Source of the DNA: DAOTVY01 sp041082245
Lineage (GTDB): Bacteria; Chloroflexota; Chloroflexia; DTKN01
NCBI GenBank assembly: GCA_041082245.1
Contig: JBDOIE010000006.1
Location: forward strand, 18,545-82,544
DNA length: 64,000 bases
Direction of reading: 5' to 3'
Positions within the stretch are counted from its first letter, which is position 1. Each line of letters starts with the position of its first letter. The notes beneath the pieces were generated by a model. The model was not told the DNA's origin and did no database searches. It saw nothing but the letters and a program-made list of their open reading frames with translations. Of this stretch, positions 8,452-16,792 are shown in pieces. Position numbers and translations under genes: made by a program.

Positions 8452-8946
8452 ATGGACGACCTGGATCGGCTCATCCTGCAGACGCTGCAGCAGGACGGCC
8501 GGACACCGTTCCGCCAGATCGCCCGGGAAGCGGGCGTCTCCGAGACGACGATCCGCAGCCGGTACAGGCAGCTTGTCGCCCAGGGGATCATCCGCACGGT
8601 GGGGATCGTGGACCCCTACGCCCTCGGGTTCCAGGCCCCGGCGCTGGTGGGGGTATCCGCCGAGCCGGGGCGAATCGACGCGGTCGCCAGGGCGATCGCC
8701 GCGCTCCCCGAGGTGAGCTACCTTGTGATGACCCTGGGTTCCTGGGATCTGGTGATCGAGGTGTTTTGTCGGGACCTTCCCCACCTGAGCCGGCTGATCA
8801 CCGAGCAGATCCACAGCATCCCGGGCGTGCGCAGCACCGAGACGCTGATGATCGCACGCAGCTACAAGCTCAGCTACCGCTGGTCCCCCTCTCCCGTGGA
8901 GGAGGACGAGGGCTCCCTCGAAATCGACGCGAGCGATCCGCGCTGA
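8452..8946 (+). CDS. Lrp/AsnC-family transcriptional regulator
   Basis: A 164-residue regulator with an N-terminal AsnC-type helix-turn-helix (residues 1-60; the recognition segment is REAGVSETTIRSRYRQL) and a C-terminal ligand-binding RAM domain (about 65-145). The ATG at 8452 follows GGGGAGGTACG. An open frame continues upstream but overlaps the divergent gene and both promoters, so it is not used. Such regulators sense amino acids. Placement between the demethylation/deacylation operon and the aminotransferase/CoA-transferase operon suggests that it controls both and responds to the substrate amino acid. It is the first gene of the rightward operon, 33 bases before the aminotransferase. 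Confidence 0.93.
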   Translation: MDDLDRLILQTLQQDGRTPFRQIAREAGVSETTIRSRYRQLVAQGIIRTVGIVDPYALGFQAPALVGVSAEPGRIDAVARAIAALPEVSYLVMTLGSWDLVIEVFCRDLPHLSRLITEQIHSIPGVRSTETLMIARSYKLSYRWSPSPVEEDEGSLEIDASDPR

Positions 8947-8979
8947 TACGTCCGGGTTCGTGGATAAGGAGGAAAGACC

Positions 8980-10362
8980 GTGTCCATTGCCGTCGAGAGA
9001 CCGACCGCCGCAGAGCAAGCGCTCTGGCCAGCACCCCCGCTCCCCGCGCCGCTCCTGGTGACCGAGATCCCCGGGCCGAAGGCACGCGCGCTGATCGAGG
9101 CCGACGAACGGGTGACCTCTCCTTCGCTCCCGCGGGCCTTTCCGCTCGTCGTAGACCACGCACAAGGGTGCGTGGTGACCGACGTCGACGGCAACCGCTT
9201 CCTGGACCTCGCTGCCGGCATCGCCGTGTGCGCGACCGGCCATTGCCACCCCCGGGTGGTCCAGGCGATCCGGGAACAGGCGGGCCGTCTGATCCATATC
9301 TGCGGGTCCGACTTTTACTACCGCCCCTATGCCGATCTGGCCGCACGGCTGACCTCCCTGGCGCCCGGGCCCGGCCCCTGGCGCGCGTTCCTGACGAACT
9401 CGGGTGCGGAGGCGGTCGAAGCCGCGCTCAAACTGGCCCGCCATGCTACCCGACGACACCGCTTCATCGCTTTCCTGGGCGCCTTTCACGGCCGTACCCT
9501 GGGCACAGTGAGCCTCACAGCGAGCAAGGCAAAATACCGCCAGAGCTTCGGCCCGCTCCTGCCCGACGTCACCCACGTTCCTTACGGCGACTGCTTTCAC
9601 TGCCACTTCCACCTGCGGTATCCAGAGTGCGGACTCTGTTGCATTGCCTATATCGAGGAGCAGATTCTCACCCGGGTCGCGCCCGCGGAGGACGTCGCGG
9701 CGATCATCGTGGAACCGGTCCTCGGCGAAGGCGGCTACATCGTCCCACCGCCCGATTGGTTACCCGCGCTGCGCCGGCTCTGTGACCGCCACGGCATCCT
9801 GCTGATCGCCGACGAAGTGCAGAGCGGCATGGGCCGCACCGGCCGGATGTTCGCGGTCGAGCACTTCAGCGTGGTTCCGGATATCCTCACGCTGGCGAAA
9901 GGGATCGCTTCCGGCATGCCGGTCGCTGCGATGCTCGCCCGGGCCGAGCTGATGACCTGGCCCAGGGGCGCGCATGGGAGCACCTACGGCGGAAATCCCG
10001 TAGCCTGCGCCGCCGCCCTGGAGACGATCGCTCTGCTCGAAGAAGGGCTGATGGCGCACGCGGCCCGGCTGGGGGCCGATCTGCTCACCTGCCTAAGGGC
10101 GATCGCCGACCGCCACCCCATCCTGGTGGACGTACGCGGGCTGGGCCTGATGATCGGCCTGGAGTTCGCCACGCCTGCACAGGCATCCGCCGTGGCATGG
10201 GAGTGTTTCCGCCGCGGTGTCATCGTTCTGGAATGTGGCGACCAGGCGATCCGCCTCAGTCCGCCGCTCGTCCTGAGCAACAAAGAAGCGGAGGTCGCCC
10301 TGCAAATCCTGGAAGAGGCGATCGCCGCAGTAGAACAGGGCGGCGCAGGGGAACAGTCCTAG
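8980..10362 (+). CDS. Class III PLP-dependent aminotransferase (omega-amino acid / GABA type)
   Basis: A 460-residue fold-type I aminotransferase. The PLP lysine is Lys307 in LTLAKGIASG, and the metal/cofactor aspartate is in LLIADEVQSGMGRTG. The GTG start at 8980 follows AAGGAGGAAAGACC. Class III enzymes deaminate amino groups away from the carboxylate, for example beta-alanine, GABA or other omega-amino acids. An insertion rich in cysteine (GDCFHCHFH followed by PECGLCC) near residues 207-225 also occurs in modified form in the second aminotransferase of this operon. With the downstream CoA-transferase and thiolase, the parsimonious product is a 3-keto acid made from a beta-amino acid. That substrate is an inference. 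Confidence 0.9.
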   Translation: MSIAVERPTAAEQALWPAPPLPAPLLVTEIPGPKARALIEADERVTSPSLPRAFPLVVDHAQGCVVTDVDGNRFLDLAAGIAVCATGHCHPRVVQAIREQAGRLIHICGSDFYYRPYADLAARLTSLAPGPGPWRAFLTNSGAEAVEAALKLARHATRRHRFIAFLGAFHGRTLGTVSLTASKAKYRQSFGPLLPDVTHVPYGDCFHCHFHLRYPECGLCCIAYIEEQILTRVAPAEDVAAIIVEPVLGEGGYIVPPPDWLPALRRLCDRHGILLIADEVQSGMGRTGRMFAVEHFSVVPDILTLAKGIASGMPVAAMLARAELMTWPRGAHGSTYGGNPVACAAALETIALLEEGLMAHAARLGADLLTCLRAIADRHPILVDVRGLGLMIGLEFATPAQASAVAWECFRRGVIVLECGDQAIRLSPPLVLSNKEAEVALQILEEAIAAVEQGGAGEQS

Positions 10363-10371
10363 GAGGTCCGA

Positions 10372-11283
10372 ATGAAACAGATGAGCATGCGCGAAGCGAT
10401 CGCGGCGTTCGTCCACGACGGCGACACTGTGGCCATCGAAGGCTTTACCGCCTGCATCTGCTTTGCGGCTGCCCACGAGATCATCCGCCAGGGACGGAAA
10501 GAGCTGACCCTCTGCCGGATGACCCCCGACCTCGTCTACGATATGATGGTAGCCGCCGGGTGTGCACGAAAACTCGTCTGCTCCTACATCGGCAACCCGG
10601 GCGTCGGTTCCCTGCATGCGATCCGCCGCGCGGTGGAAAAGGGCATCCCCGCTCCTCTGGAGCTGGAGGAGTACTCCCACTTTGGTATGGTCGCCCGCTA
10701 CACCGCGGGTGCCTACCGCTTGCCCTTCTTCCCGCTGCGTTCCTACCAGGGCAGCGACCTGCCGCGCGTCAACCCGTTCATTCGTTCTGTACAGAGCCCG
10801 TACGGGGACGGGGAGGTAGCCGTTGTACCGCCGTTGAACCCCGACGTGACGATCGTCCACGCTCAGCGGGCTGACCCCGATGGGAACACTCATCTTTGGG
10901 GGCTGCTCGGGGTACAGAAGGAAGCCGCGTTTGCCGCGCGGCACGTGATCGTCGTGGTGGAAGAGATCGTGCCTCCGGACGTGATCCGTTCCGATCCGAA
11001 CCGCACGATCATCCCCGGGCTGATCGTGGACGCCGTGGTACACGAACCGTACGGCGCACACCCCTCGTATGTACAGGGCTATTACGATCGGGACAACGCC
11101 TTCTACCTGCGCTGGGACGAGATCAGCAGGGACGAGGCCACGACACGCGCCTGGTTGGAAGAATGGGTCTACGGGGTTCCAGATCGGGCCGCCTACGTGG
11201 CCAAGATGGGGACGGAGCTGTGGGAACGCCTCCGCCCGGGGGAGGCTTTCGCCCACCCGGTGAACTACGGGCGTTACGCCTGA
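10372..11283 (+). CDS. Family I CoA-transferase, alpha subunit (glutaconate/3-oxoadipate type)
   Basis: A 303-residue alpha subunit of a heteromeric class I CoA-transferase. The N-terminus MKQMSMREAIAAFVHDGDTV and the segment IVHAQRADPDGN match the GctA/CatI/PcaI-like subunits. The ATG is 9 bases after the aminotransferase stop, with GGAGGTCCG before it. It should pair with the beta subunit 21 bases downstream to move CoA from a donor such as succinyl-CoA to a carboxylic acid. The location between an aminotransferase and a thiolase points to a 3-oxoacid acceptor. Confidence 0.88.
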   Translation: MKQMSMREAIAAFVHDGDTVAIEGFTACICFAAAHEIIRQGRKELTLCRMTPDLVYDMMVAAGCARKLVCSYIGNPGVGSLHAIRRAVEKGIPAPLELEEYSHFGMVARYTAGAYRLPFFPLRSYQGSDLPRVNPFIRSVQSPYGDGEVAVVPPLNPDVTIVHAQRADPDGNTHLWGLLGVQKEAAFAARHVIVVVEEIVPPDVIRSDPNRTIIPGLIVDAVVHEPYGAHPSYVQGYYDRDNAFYLRWDEISRDEATTRAWLEEWVYGVPDRAAYVAKMGTELWERLRPGEAFAHPVNYGRYA

Positions 11284-11304
11284 GGCACGAGCAAGGAGAA
11301 CGCC

Positions 11305-12069
11305 ATGGACGGGTACTCGCCTTCCGAGATGATGATCGTATCCGCCGCCCGGGCCCTCGCGGGGGTGCGCACGGTGCTGGTCGGCGTGGGGCAGCCGAAC
11401 ATCGCTTGCAACCTCGCGCTGCGCACGGTGGCGCCGGATTTGAAGCTCCTCTACGAGAGCGGCGTATATGAAGCCCGGCCGGCCCGCTTGCCCCTTTCCA
11501 TCGGCGACCCGACGCTCGTGAGCGGCGCCACGCTCGTCTGTTCCCTGGCGGACCTCTTCGGCCTCTTCCTGCAGGGCGGGCGCGTGGAGGTCGCCTTCCT
11601 GGGCGGTGCCCAGATCGACCGTTTCGGCAACCTGAACACGACCGTCATCGGGGACTATGCCCGGCCCAAAGTGCGTCTGCCGGGGAGCGGCGGTGCCTGC
11701 GAGATCGCCATCCACGCCGGCCGGGTTTTTGTCATCATGCCGCTCAGCCGGCGGAGCTTCGTGGAACGGCTCGACTTTGTCACCACCCCTGGCTACCTCG
11801 ACGGGAAAACCTCCCGCGCCGCCCTGGGTATGCCCGGGGCCGGACCGCACCTGGTGGTCACCGACAAGTGCATCCTGGGCTTCGACCCGGAAAGCAAAGA
11901 GATGGTGCTGCAGCGCCTCCATCCCGGGGTCGAGCTGGAAACGGTGCTCCGAGAGGTCGGCTGGAACCTGCGGGTCGCTGCCGACCTGCGAGAGACCGAG
12001 CCCCCCACGGCGGAGGAGCTGCGCATCCTGCGCGAGGAACTCGATCCCCAGGGGATCTACCGTCGCTAG
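11305..12069 (+). CDS. Family I CoA-transferase, beta subunit
   Basis: A 254-residue beta subunit. The catalytic glutamate is expected at Glu51 in LLYESGVYE, matching the position of Glu54 in glutaconate CoA-transferase B. A GxGG-like segment LPGSGGACEIA follows at about residues 129-139. The ATG follows AAGGAGAACGCC. It forms a heteromer with the preceding gene product. The next gene, a thiolase, starts 17 bases later, as in beta-ketoadipate-type pathways. Confidence 0.88.
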   Translation: MDGYSPSEMMIVSAARALAGVRTVLVGVGQPNIACNLALRTVAPDLKLLYESGVYEARPARLPLSIGDPTLVSGATLVCSLADLFGLFLQGGRVEVAFLGGAQIDRFGNLNTTVIGDYARPKVRLPGSGGACEIAIHAGRVFVIMPLSRRSFVERLDFVTTPGYLDGKTSRAALGMPGAGPHLVVTDKCILGFDPESKEMVLQRLHPGVELETVLREVGWNLRVAADLRETEPPTAEELRILREELDPQGIYRR

Positions 12070-12086
12070 CCAAGATAGGAGGTCCT

Positions 12087-13277
12087 ATGGACGTGAAGGA
12101 GATCGTGATCCTTTCGGCCGTGCGGACGCCGATCGGCAACTTCGGGGGCGGCCTGAAGGATGTCCCGGCTGCTCGCCTCGGGGCGGTGGCCGCCCGGGCC
12201 GCGATCGAGCGCGCGGGGATCACCCCCGATCAGGTCGACGAGGTGATCATCGGCTGTGCCCGCCAGGCAGGAAACGGGCCGAACGTGGCCCGCCAGGTGG
12301 CCTGGCACACCGGCATCCCCGTCGACCGGCCGGCCTTTACGGTGAACAAGGCCTGTGCCAGCGGAATGAAAGCGGTCACGCTCGCCGCGCAGTCGATCCT
12401 CACCGGGGAGAACCGCATCGTGCTGGCCGGCGGCGTGGAACAGATGTCGCAGATCCCCTACCTCCTGCTCAAGGCGCGCTGGGGCTACCGGCTGGGAGAC
12501 GATACCCTGGTGGATGCGATGTACCGCGATGGATACTTCTGCCCGCTTGCGGAGATGGTGATGGGCGAGACCGCGGAACTCCTCGCCGAGCGGTACGGCA
12601 TCAGCCGTGAGGAACAGGACCGCTTTGCCCTCGAAAGCCACCGCAAGGCCGTGGCGGCCTGGGAAAGCGGCGCCTTTGCCGAGGAAGTCGTCCCTGTAGA
12701 TGCCCCCGGGGAGAAAGGAGGCACGGTGCGCGTCGAGCGCGACGAGCGGCCCCGGCCCGACACCACCCTGGAGAAGCTCGCCCGCCTGAAGCCCGCTTTC
12801 CGCCCGGACGGCACGATCACCGCGGGCAACGCCTCCGGAATCACGGACGGGGCTGCGGCGCTGGTGCTGGCTTCGGCCGAGACAGCCTCCGCCCTGGGCC
12901 TGCGGCCGCTCGCCCGGCTGCTCGGGTTCGCTTCCGCAGCCGTGCACCCCCGGGAAATGGGCCTGGGGCCGGTCCCCGCTACCCGGAAGCTGCTCTCCCA
13001 GACCGGACTCACGCTCGCCGACCTGGAGCGGATCGAGATCAACGAAGCGTTTGCTGCGCAGGTGCTGGCAGTGGAGAAGGAACTCGACTGGGACGTCGAG
13101 CGGCGCAACGTCCACGGGGGCGCCGTCGCCCTGGGGCATCCGACCGGCTGCACCGGCGCGCGGATCCTGGTCACCCTGCTCCACGCGCTGCGCACGCACG
13201 ACAAGACGATCGGGCTGGCGACCCTGTGCGTGAGCGGCGGCCTCGGGATGGCGGTCGCCCTCGAGCGGCTCTCCTGA
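12087..13277 (+). CDS. Acetyl-CoA acetyltransferase / 3-ketoacyl-CoA thiolase
   Basis: A 396-residue thiolase with all three catalytic elements: the acyl-accepting Cys90 in NKACASGMK, the histidine in VALGHPTGCTGAR, and the second cysteine in LCVSGGLGMA. The ATG at 12087 follows TAGGAGGTCCT; an in-frame upstream extension lies inside the preceding gene and is rejected. It would thiolytically cleave the 3-ketoacyl-CoA made by the upstream CoA-transferase into acetyl-CoA and a shorter acyl-CoA. Alternatively it could run biosynthetically, but the operon context favours degradation. Confidence 0.93.
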   Translation: MDVKEIVILSAVRTPIGNFGGGLKDVPAARLGAVAARAAIERAGITPDQVDEVIIGCARQAGNGPNVARQVAWHTGIPVDRPAFTVNKACASGMKAVTLAAQSILTGENRIVLAGGVEQMSQIPYLLLKARWGYRLGDDTLVDAMYRDGYFCPLAEMVMGETAELLAERYGISREEQDRFALESHRKAVAAWESGAFAEEVVPVDAPGEKGGTVRVERDERPRPDTTLEKLARLKPAFRPDGTITAGNASGITDGAAALVLASAETASALGLRPLARLLGFASAAVHPREMGLGPVPATRKLLSQTGLTLADLERIEINEAFAAQVLAVEKELDWDVERRNVHGGAVALGHPTGCTGARILVTLLHALRTHDKTIGLATLCVSGGLGMAVALERLS

Positions 13278-13291
13278 AGGAGGCGGTCCCC

Positions 13292-14629
13292 TTGGAATCG
13301 CACGTTTTCTTGCGGCGCGCTTCTTTCCCTCATCCAACAGCGGTCCGGGGCGAAGGCGTCTACCTGTGGGACGCGGCCGGCCGGCGCTACCTCGATGGCT
13401 CCGGAGGGCCGGTGTGTGTGAACATCGGGCACGGCGTCCAGGAGGTCGCACGCGCGATGGCCGAGCAGGCCCAGGCCGTCGCCTATGTCCATGGCACCCT
13501 TTTTACGACCGCTGCCCTGGAAACGTACAGCGCCCGGCTGGCACCCCACGTGCCGATGGACCGCCCGCGCTTCTACTTCCTCACGAGCGGTTCGGAGGCG
13601 GTCGAGGCGGCGATCAAGTTCGCCCGCCAGCTGCAGGTAGCCCGCGGGGAAGTTTCGCGCGAGGTCGTGATCGCGCGCTGGGGATCGTACCACGGGGCTA
13701 CCCTGGGGGCGCTCGCCGTGACGGGAAAGCCTTCTATGCGCCGGCTTTTCGCCCCCCTGTTCCGCGACCAGCCGCACATCCCGCCCCCTTACTGTTACCG
13801 CTGCCCGTTCCACACCACCCACCCGGAGTGTGACCTCGCGTGTGCCCAGGCGCTGGAGACCGAAATCCTGCGCCAGGGGCCGGAGCGCGTGGCGGCGTTC
13901 CTTGCCGAACCGGTGAGCGGCGCCACCCTGGGGGCAGTCGTGCCGCCGCCCGGCTACTGGCCCCGCGTCCGGGAGATCTGCGACCGCTATGGGGTGCTCT
14001 TGATCGCCGACGAGGTGATGACCGGCTTCGGGCGCACCGGAAAATGGTTCGGCATCGAGCACTGGGGAGTCCAGCCCGACCTGATGACGCTGGGGAAAGG
14101 GGCTACCGGTGGGTATTTCCCGCTTTCCATCCTCGCTGTGGCGGAAGCGCATGTCCGTACGGTCATCGAGGCCCACGGGGATTTTCAGCACGGCGGGACC
14201 TTCTCGCACCACGCGGTCGGCGCGGCGGCCGCGCTGGCGACGCTGGATTACCTGGAAAAGCACGATCTCGTGGCGGCCGCGGCTTCCCGCGGGGCGTATC
14301 TGGGCGCACGCCTTCGGGAGAGATTGGAAGATCTCCCCCACGTGGGCCAGGTGCGTGGCCTGGGGATGATGTGGGGAATCGAGTTCGTGGCCGACCGGGA
14401 AAGCCGTGCCCCGTTCCCGCCCGAGGCCCACGTGGCACAGCGGATCTGCGACCGGGCGTTCGAGCATGGACTGATCCTCTATCCCGGCCACGGAGGGGCG
14501 GACGGGATCCGTGGAGACCACTTCATGGTCGCACCGCCCTTTGTCATCACCGAGGCCCAGATCGACGAACTTGTCGATCGCCTCGCCGAGGCATGCCTGG
14601 AGGTTTTCTCCCACCTCTCCCCGGGCTAA
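13292..14629 (+). CDS. Class III PLP-dependent aminotransferase (second paralog)
   Basis: A 445-residue aminotransferase starting at TTG 13292, which sits behind AAGGAGGCGGTCCCC; in-frame starts upstream lie inside the thiolase gene. The PLP lysine is Lys269 in MTLGKGATGG, and the cofactor aspartate is in LLIADEVMTGFGRTG. It carries the same cysteine-bearing insertion as the first aminotransferase, here CYRCPFHTTHPEC. It is the last gene of the Lrp-headed operon. Two class III enzymes in one operon suggest either two amine substrates or successive transaminations with different amino donors. Confidence 0.9.
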   Translation: MESHVFLRRASFPHPTAVRGEGVYLWDAAGRRYLDGSGGPVCVNIGHGVQEVARAMAEQAQAVAYVHGTLFTTAALETYSARLAPHVPMDRPRFYFLTSGSEAVEAAIKFARQLQVARGEVSREVVIARWGSYHGATLGALAVTGKPSMRRLFAPLFRDQPHIPPPYCYRCPFHTTHPECDLACAQALETEILRQGPERVAAFLAEPVSGATLGAVVPPPGYWPRVREICDRYGVLLIADEVMTGFGRTGKWFGIEHWGVQPDLMTLGKGATGGYFPLSILAVAEAHVRTVIEAHGDFQHGGTFSHHAVGAAAALATLDYLEKHDLVAAAASRGAYLGARLRERLEDLPHVGQVRGLGMMWGIEFVADRESRAPFPPEAHVAQRICDRAFEHGLILYPGHGGADGIRGDHFMVAPPFVITEAQIDELVDRLAEACLEVFSHLSPG

Positions 14630-14691
14630 GGCCCTGACGCAGGAACACAAGCGTCATTGCCCCGTCCTTCCCCCTTTGGGTGAAGCCGTGA

Positions 14692-14800
14692 ACCCCTTCT
14701 CGCCCCCTGCTGCGCGGCGGGAGAGAAGCCACGGGGACCGGGCGGGCAAAGTCCCTCTCTCCTCTTCGCCGAACGGCGAGCGGCGTAGAGGAAGGGGTCG
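14692..14800. repeat. GC-rich imperfect palindromes downstream of the aminotransferase
   Basis: Two imperfect hairpins lie in the 274-base gap before pyrD. One has arms CTTCTC and GAGAAG with GC-rich inner pairing (14696-14728). The other runs from CCTCTTCGCC to GTAGAGG (14761-14792). They resemble short extragenic palindromes, and the first may also help to end the upstream transcript. No coding potential is seen here. Confidence 0.4.
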
Positions 14801-14866
14801 GGAGTGAGCCGAGGCCCGGGCAGAGAGGCTTCCGTCCCAACTCGTGTCCGCACGTCCAAAGGCAAC

Positions 14867-14895
14867 TTGCGTATTTGGCCCCGCTCCTGTATAAT
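14867..14895 (+). promoter_or_regulatory. Sigma-70 promoter of pyrD
   Basis: TTGCGT at 14867-14872, a 17-bp spacer, and a perfect TATAAT at 14890-14895. The start of transcription is predicted near 14902, only one or two bases before the first ATG, so the message may be leaderless. Confidence 0.85.
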
Positions 14896-14905
14896 GGGGC
14901 CAAAT
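14873..14905. promoter_or_regulatory. Perfect 10-bp palindrome enclosing the pyrD -10 box (candidate operator)
   Basis: ATTTGGCCCC at 14873-14882 and GGGGCCAAAT at 14896-14905 are exact inverted repeats around 13 bases that contain TATAAT. Because the left arm lies upstream of the start of transcription, this cannot be an RNA hairpin of the transcript. It looks like a repressor site covering the promoter. Confidence 0.65.
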
Positions 14906-15968
14906 GTGCGGGATGATGCCGCTGACAGAAGCCCGACCTGGGCGTGGGGAAGAAGGATTGACGCCCGATCTAGAGGTTGACCTGGCGCCTCACTGTCCAC
15001 GAGAACTCCGACTGCGTAATCCGGTGATGGTCGCTTCGGGCTGTTTCGGCTACGGCCTGGAGTACGCCCACCTCCTGGACGTGCAGCGACTGGGAGCAAT
15101 CGTCACCAAGGGCACGACGTTGCGCCCGCGGGCCGGCAATCCCCCTCCCCGGCTCGTGGAGACCCCCTCGGGCCTGTTGAACTCCATCGGGCTGCAGAAC
15201 CCGGGCGTGGAGAAGGTGGTGGTGGAGTATGCGCCGGTGTGGGCGCAATGGGCCGTGCCGGTCCTGGTGAACATCGCCGGCGAGACGGTCGAAGAATATG
15301 CCGAACTGGCGCGTCGCCTGGACGAGGTCCCCGGAATCGCCGGACTGGAAGTGAACATCTCCTGCCCGAACGTGGACGCCGGAGGCCTGGCGTTCGGCAC
15401 AGACCCGAGGACGGCAGCGGAAGTGACCCGCGCCGTACGGCGGGCGACCTCGCTTCCGCTTCTGGTGAAACTGACGCCGAACGTGGGGGACATCGTTGCG
15501 GTGGCCCGCGCGGTCGCCGAGGAAGGCGCGGACGCCCTGACGCTCATCAATACCTTGCGCGGGATGGCGATAGACGTCGAGGCGCGACGTCCCGTACTCC
15601 CCAGGGCAATCGGCGGGCTCTCGGGGCCGGCCATCCGGCCTGTTGCTCTGGCGATGGTCTACGAGGTCGCCGGAGCGGTGGACGTCCCGGTCGTAGGCGT
15701 CGGGGGCATCATGAACGCCCGCGATGCGCTCGAGTTTCTGCTCGCGGGAGCGACCGCGATCCAGATCGGGACAGCCTGTTTCCTCGATCCACAGGCTCCG
15801 CTGCGCGTGTTGGACGGGATGATCGCCTGGATGGAGAAAGAAGGCGTGCGGACCGTTGAGGAACTGATCGGCGCTGGGAGACAGAAAGGAGGACTCGGTG
15901 GCGATCTGGGCAATCGCCCATCGGGGCGCTTCGGACAAGGCGCCGGAGAACACCCTGGCAGCCTTTGA
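14904..15968 (+). CDS. pyrD: Dihydroorotate dehydrogenase, class 1B type
   Basis: Up to 354 residues. It oxidises dihydroorotate to orotate in UMP synthesis, with FMN. Class 1 landmarks are NPVMVASGCFGYG near the N-terminus, TPSGLLNSIGLQNPG, the substrate motif NISCPN, and GVGGIMNARDALEF with IQIGTA at the phosphate/FMN site. The start is uncertain. ATG 14904 would be nearly leaderless from the promoter just upstream, while TTG 14958 after GGGGAAGAAGGA would give the typical length. The C-terminal 23 residues run 71 bases into the next gene and look like an accidental extension. No pyrK electron-transfer subunit gene is adjacent. Confidence 0.92.
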   Translation: MCGMMPLTEARPGRGEEGLTPDLEVDLAPHCPRELRLRNPVMVASGCFGYGLEYAHLLDVQRLGAIVTKGTTLRPRAGNPPPRLVETPSGLLNSIGLQNPGVEKVVVEYAPVWAQWAVPVLVNIAGETVEEYAELARRLDEVPGIAGLEVNISCPNVDAGGLAFGTDPRTAAEVTRAVRRATSLPLLVKLTPNVGDIVAVARAVAEEGADALTLINTLRGMAIDVEARRPVLPRAIGGLSGPAIRPVALAMVYEVAGAVDVPVVGVGGIMNARDALEFLLAGATAIQIGTACFLDPQAPLRVLDGMIAWMEKEGVRTVEELIGAGRQKGGLGGDLGNRPSGRFGQGAGEHPGSL

Positions 15969-16605
15969 GCGCGCGCTCGAACAGGGAGCAGACGCCCTCG
16001 AATGCGATGTGCACCTATCCGCCGACGGCGAGGTGATCGTCATCCACGACGAGACGGTCGATCGCACGACCGATGGCCACGGGGCGGTGGCCGAAATGAG
16101 TTTGGCCGAACTGCAGCGTCTGGATGCCGGGGCCTGGAAGGATCGGCGCTTCGCTGGCCAGCGGATCCCGACCCTGGGCGAAGTTTCGGACCTCGTCCGT
16201 GGCCGGGCCCATCTCTTTGTCGAGCTGAAAGGGGCTTCCCCGGAGCTCCCGGCCCGGGTGGTGCAGGTGCTGCGGGAAAGAGGCATTGCCGAGCAGGCGT
16301 GGTTGTTCGCAGACGAGCGTCCGGTGCTGGAAGCGTTGCGAGAACTTGCGCCCGAGATGCACGTCCGCTGGCGCGAGGGTATGGAGTCGGGGGACTTTGT
16401 CCTGACCTGGCCCGAGCGGCTGACCGAAGCTACAGTGGCTGTGTTCCGGGAACGTGGACTTCGTATTTTCACCACGATCCGGGACCAGATCGGGAACAAC
16501 GAGGCGCGGGTGATCGCGGCGCGAATGGTGGAACTGAAAATCGACGGCATCATCTGCAACCGGATATGGTTGCTCCGTGAGGTGTTCGGTTCGGCAGTCC
16601 CTTGA
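15898..16605 (+). CDS. Glycerophosphodiester phosphodiesterase
   Basis: A 235-residue GDPD-family enzyme (UgpQ-like) that hydrolyses glycerophosphodiesters to glycerol-3-phosphate and an alcohol. Signature segments are IAHRGASDKAPENT at the N-terminus, ECDVHLSADG and VIHDETVDRTT. These supply the general acid/base histidines and the metal-binding acidic residues. It is cytosolic, with no signal peptide. The GTG start at 15898 follows AAAGGAGGACTCG and overlaps the end of pyrD by 71 bases, so the two are probably co-transcribed. Confidence 0.92.
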   Translation: MAIWAIAHRGASDKAPENTLAAFERALEQGADALECDVHLSADGEVIVIHDETVDRTTDGHGAVAEMSLAELQRLDAGAWKDRRFAGQRIPTLGEVSDLVRGRAHLFVELKGASPELPARVVQVLRERGIAEQAWLFADERPVLEALRELAPEMHVRWREGMESGDFVLTWPERLTEATVAVFRERGLRIFTTIRDQIGNNEARVIAARMVELKIDGIICNRIWLLREVFGSAVP

Positions 16606-16792
16606 GCGCGGCCGCCGAGCGTCACGAACGCGTGGCTAGGTCGCCAGAGTACCGCTGATCCTGTTGGGGCTTTTTCCGGCTGTGAGGCCGCGCTGTAGCT
16701 TCCCCGGTGCGTCACTCGATCCAAGCAGCCTGCACCAGCCGTGCGGGTTTTCAGGCGCCATCGGAGAGCGAGCCCCATGCCGTTAGAGGGCG

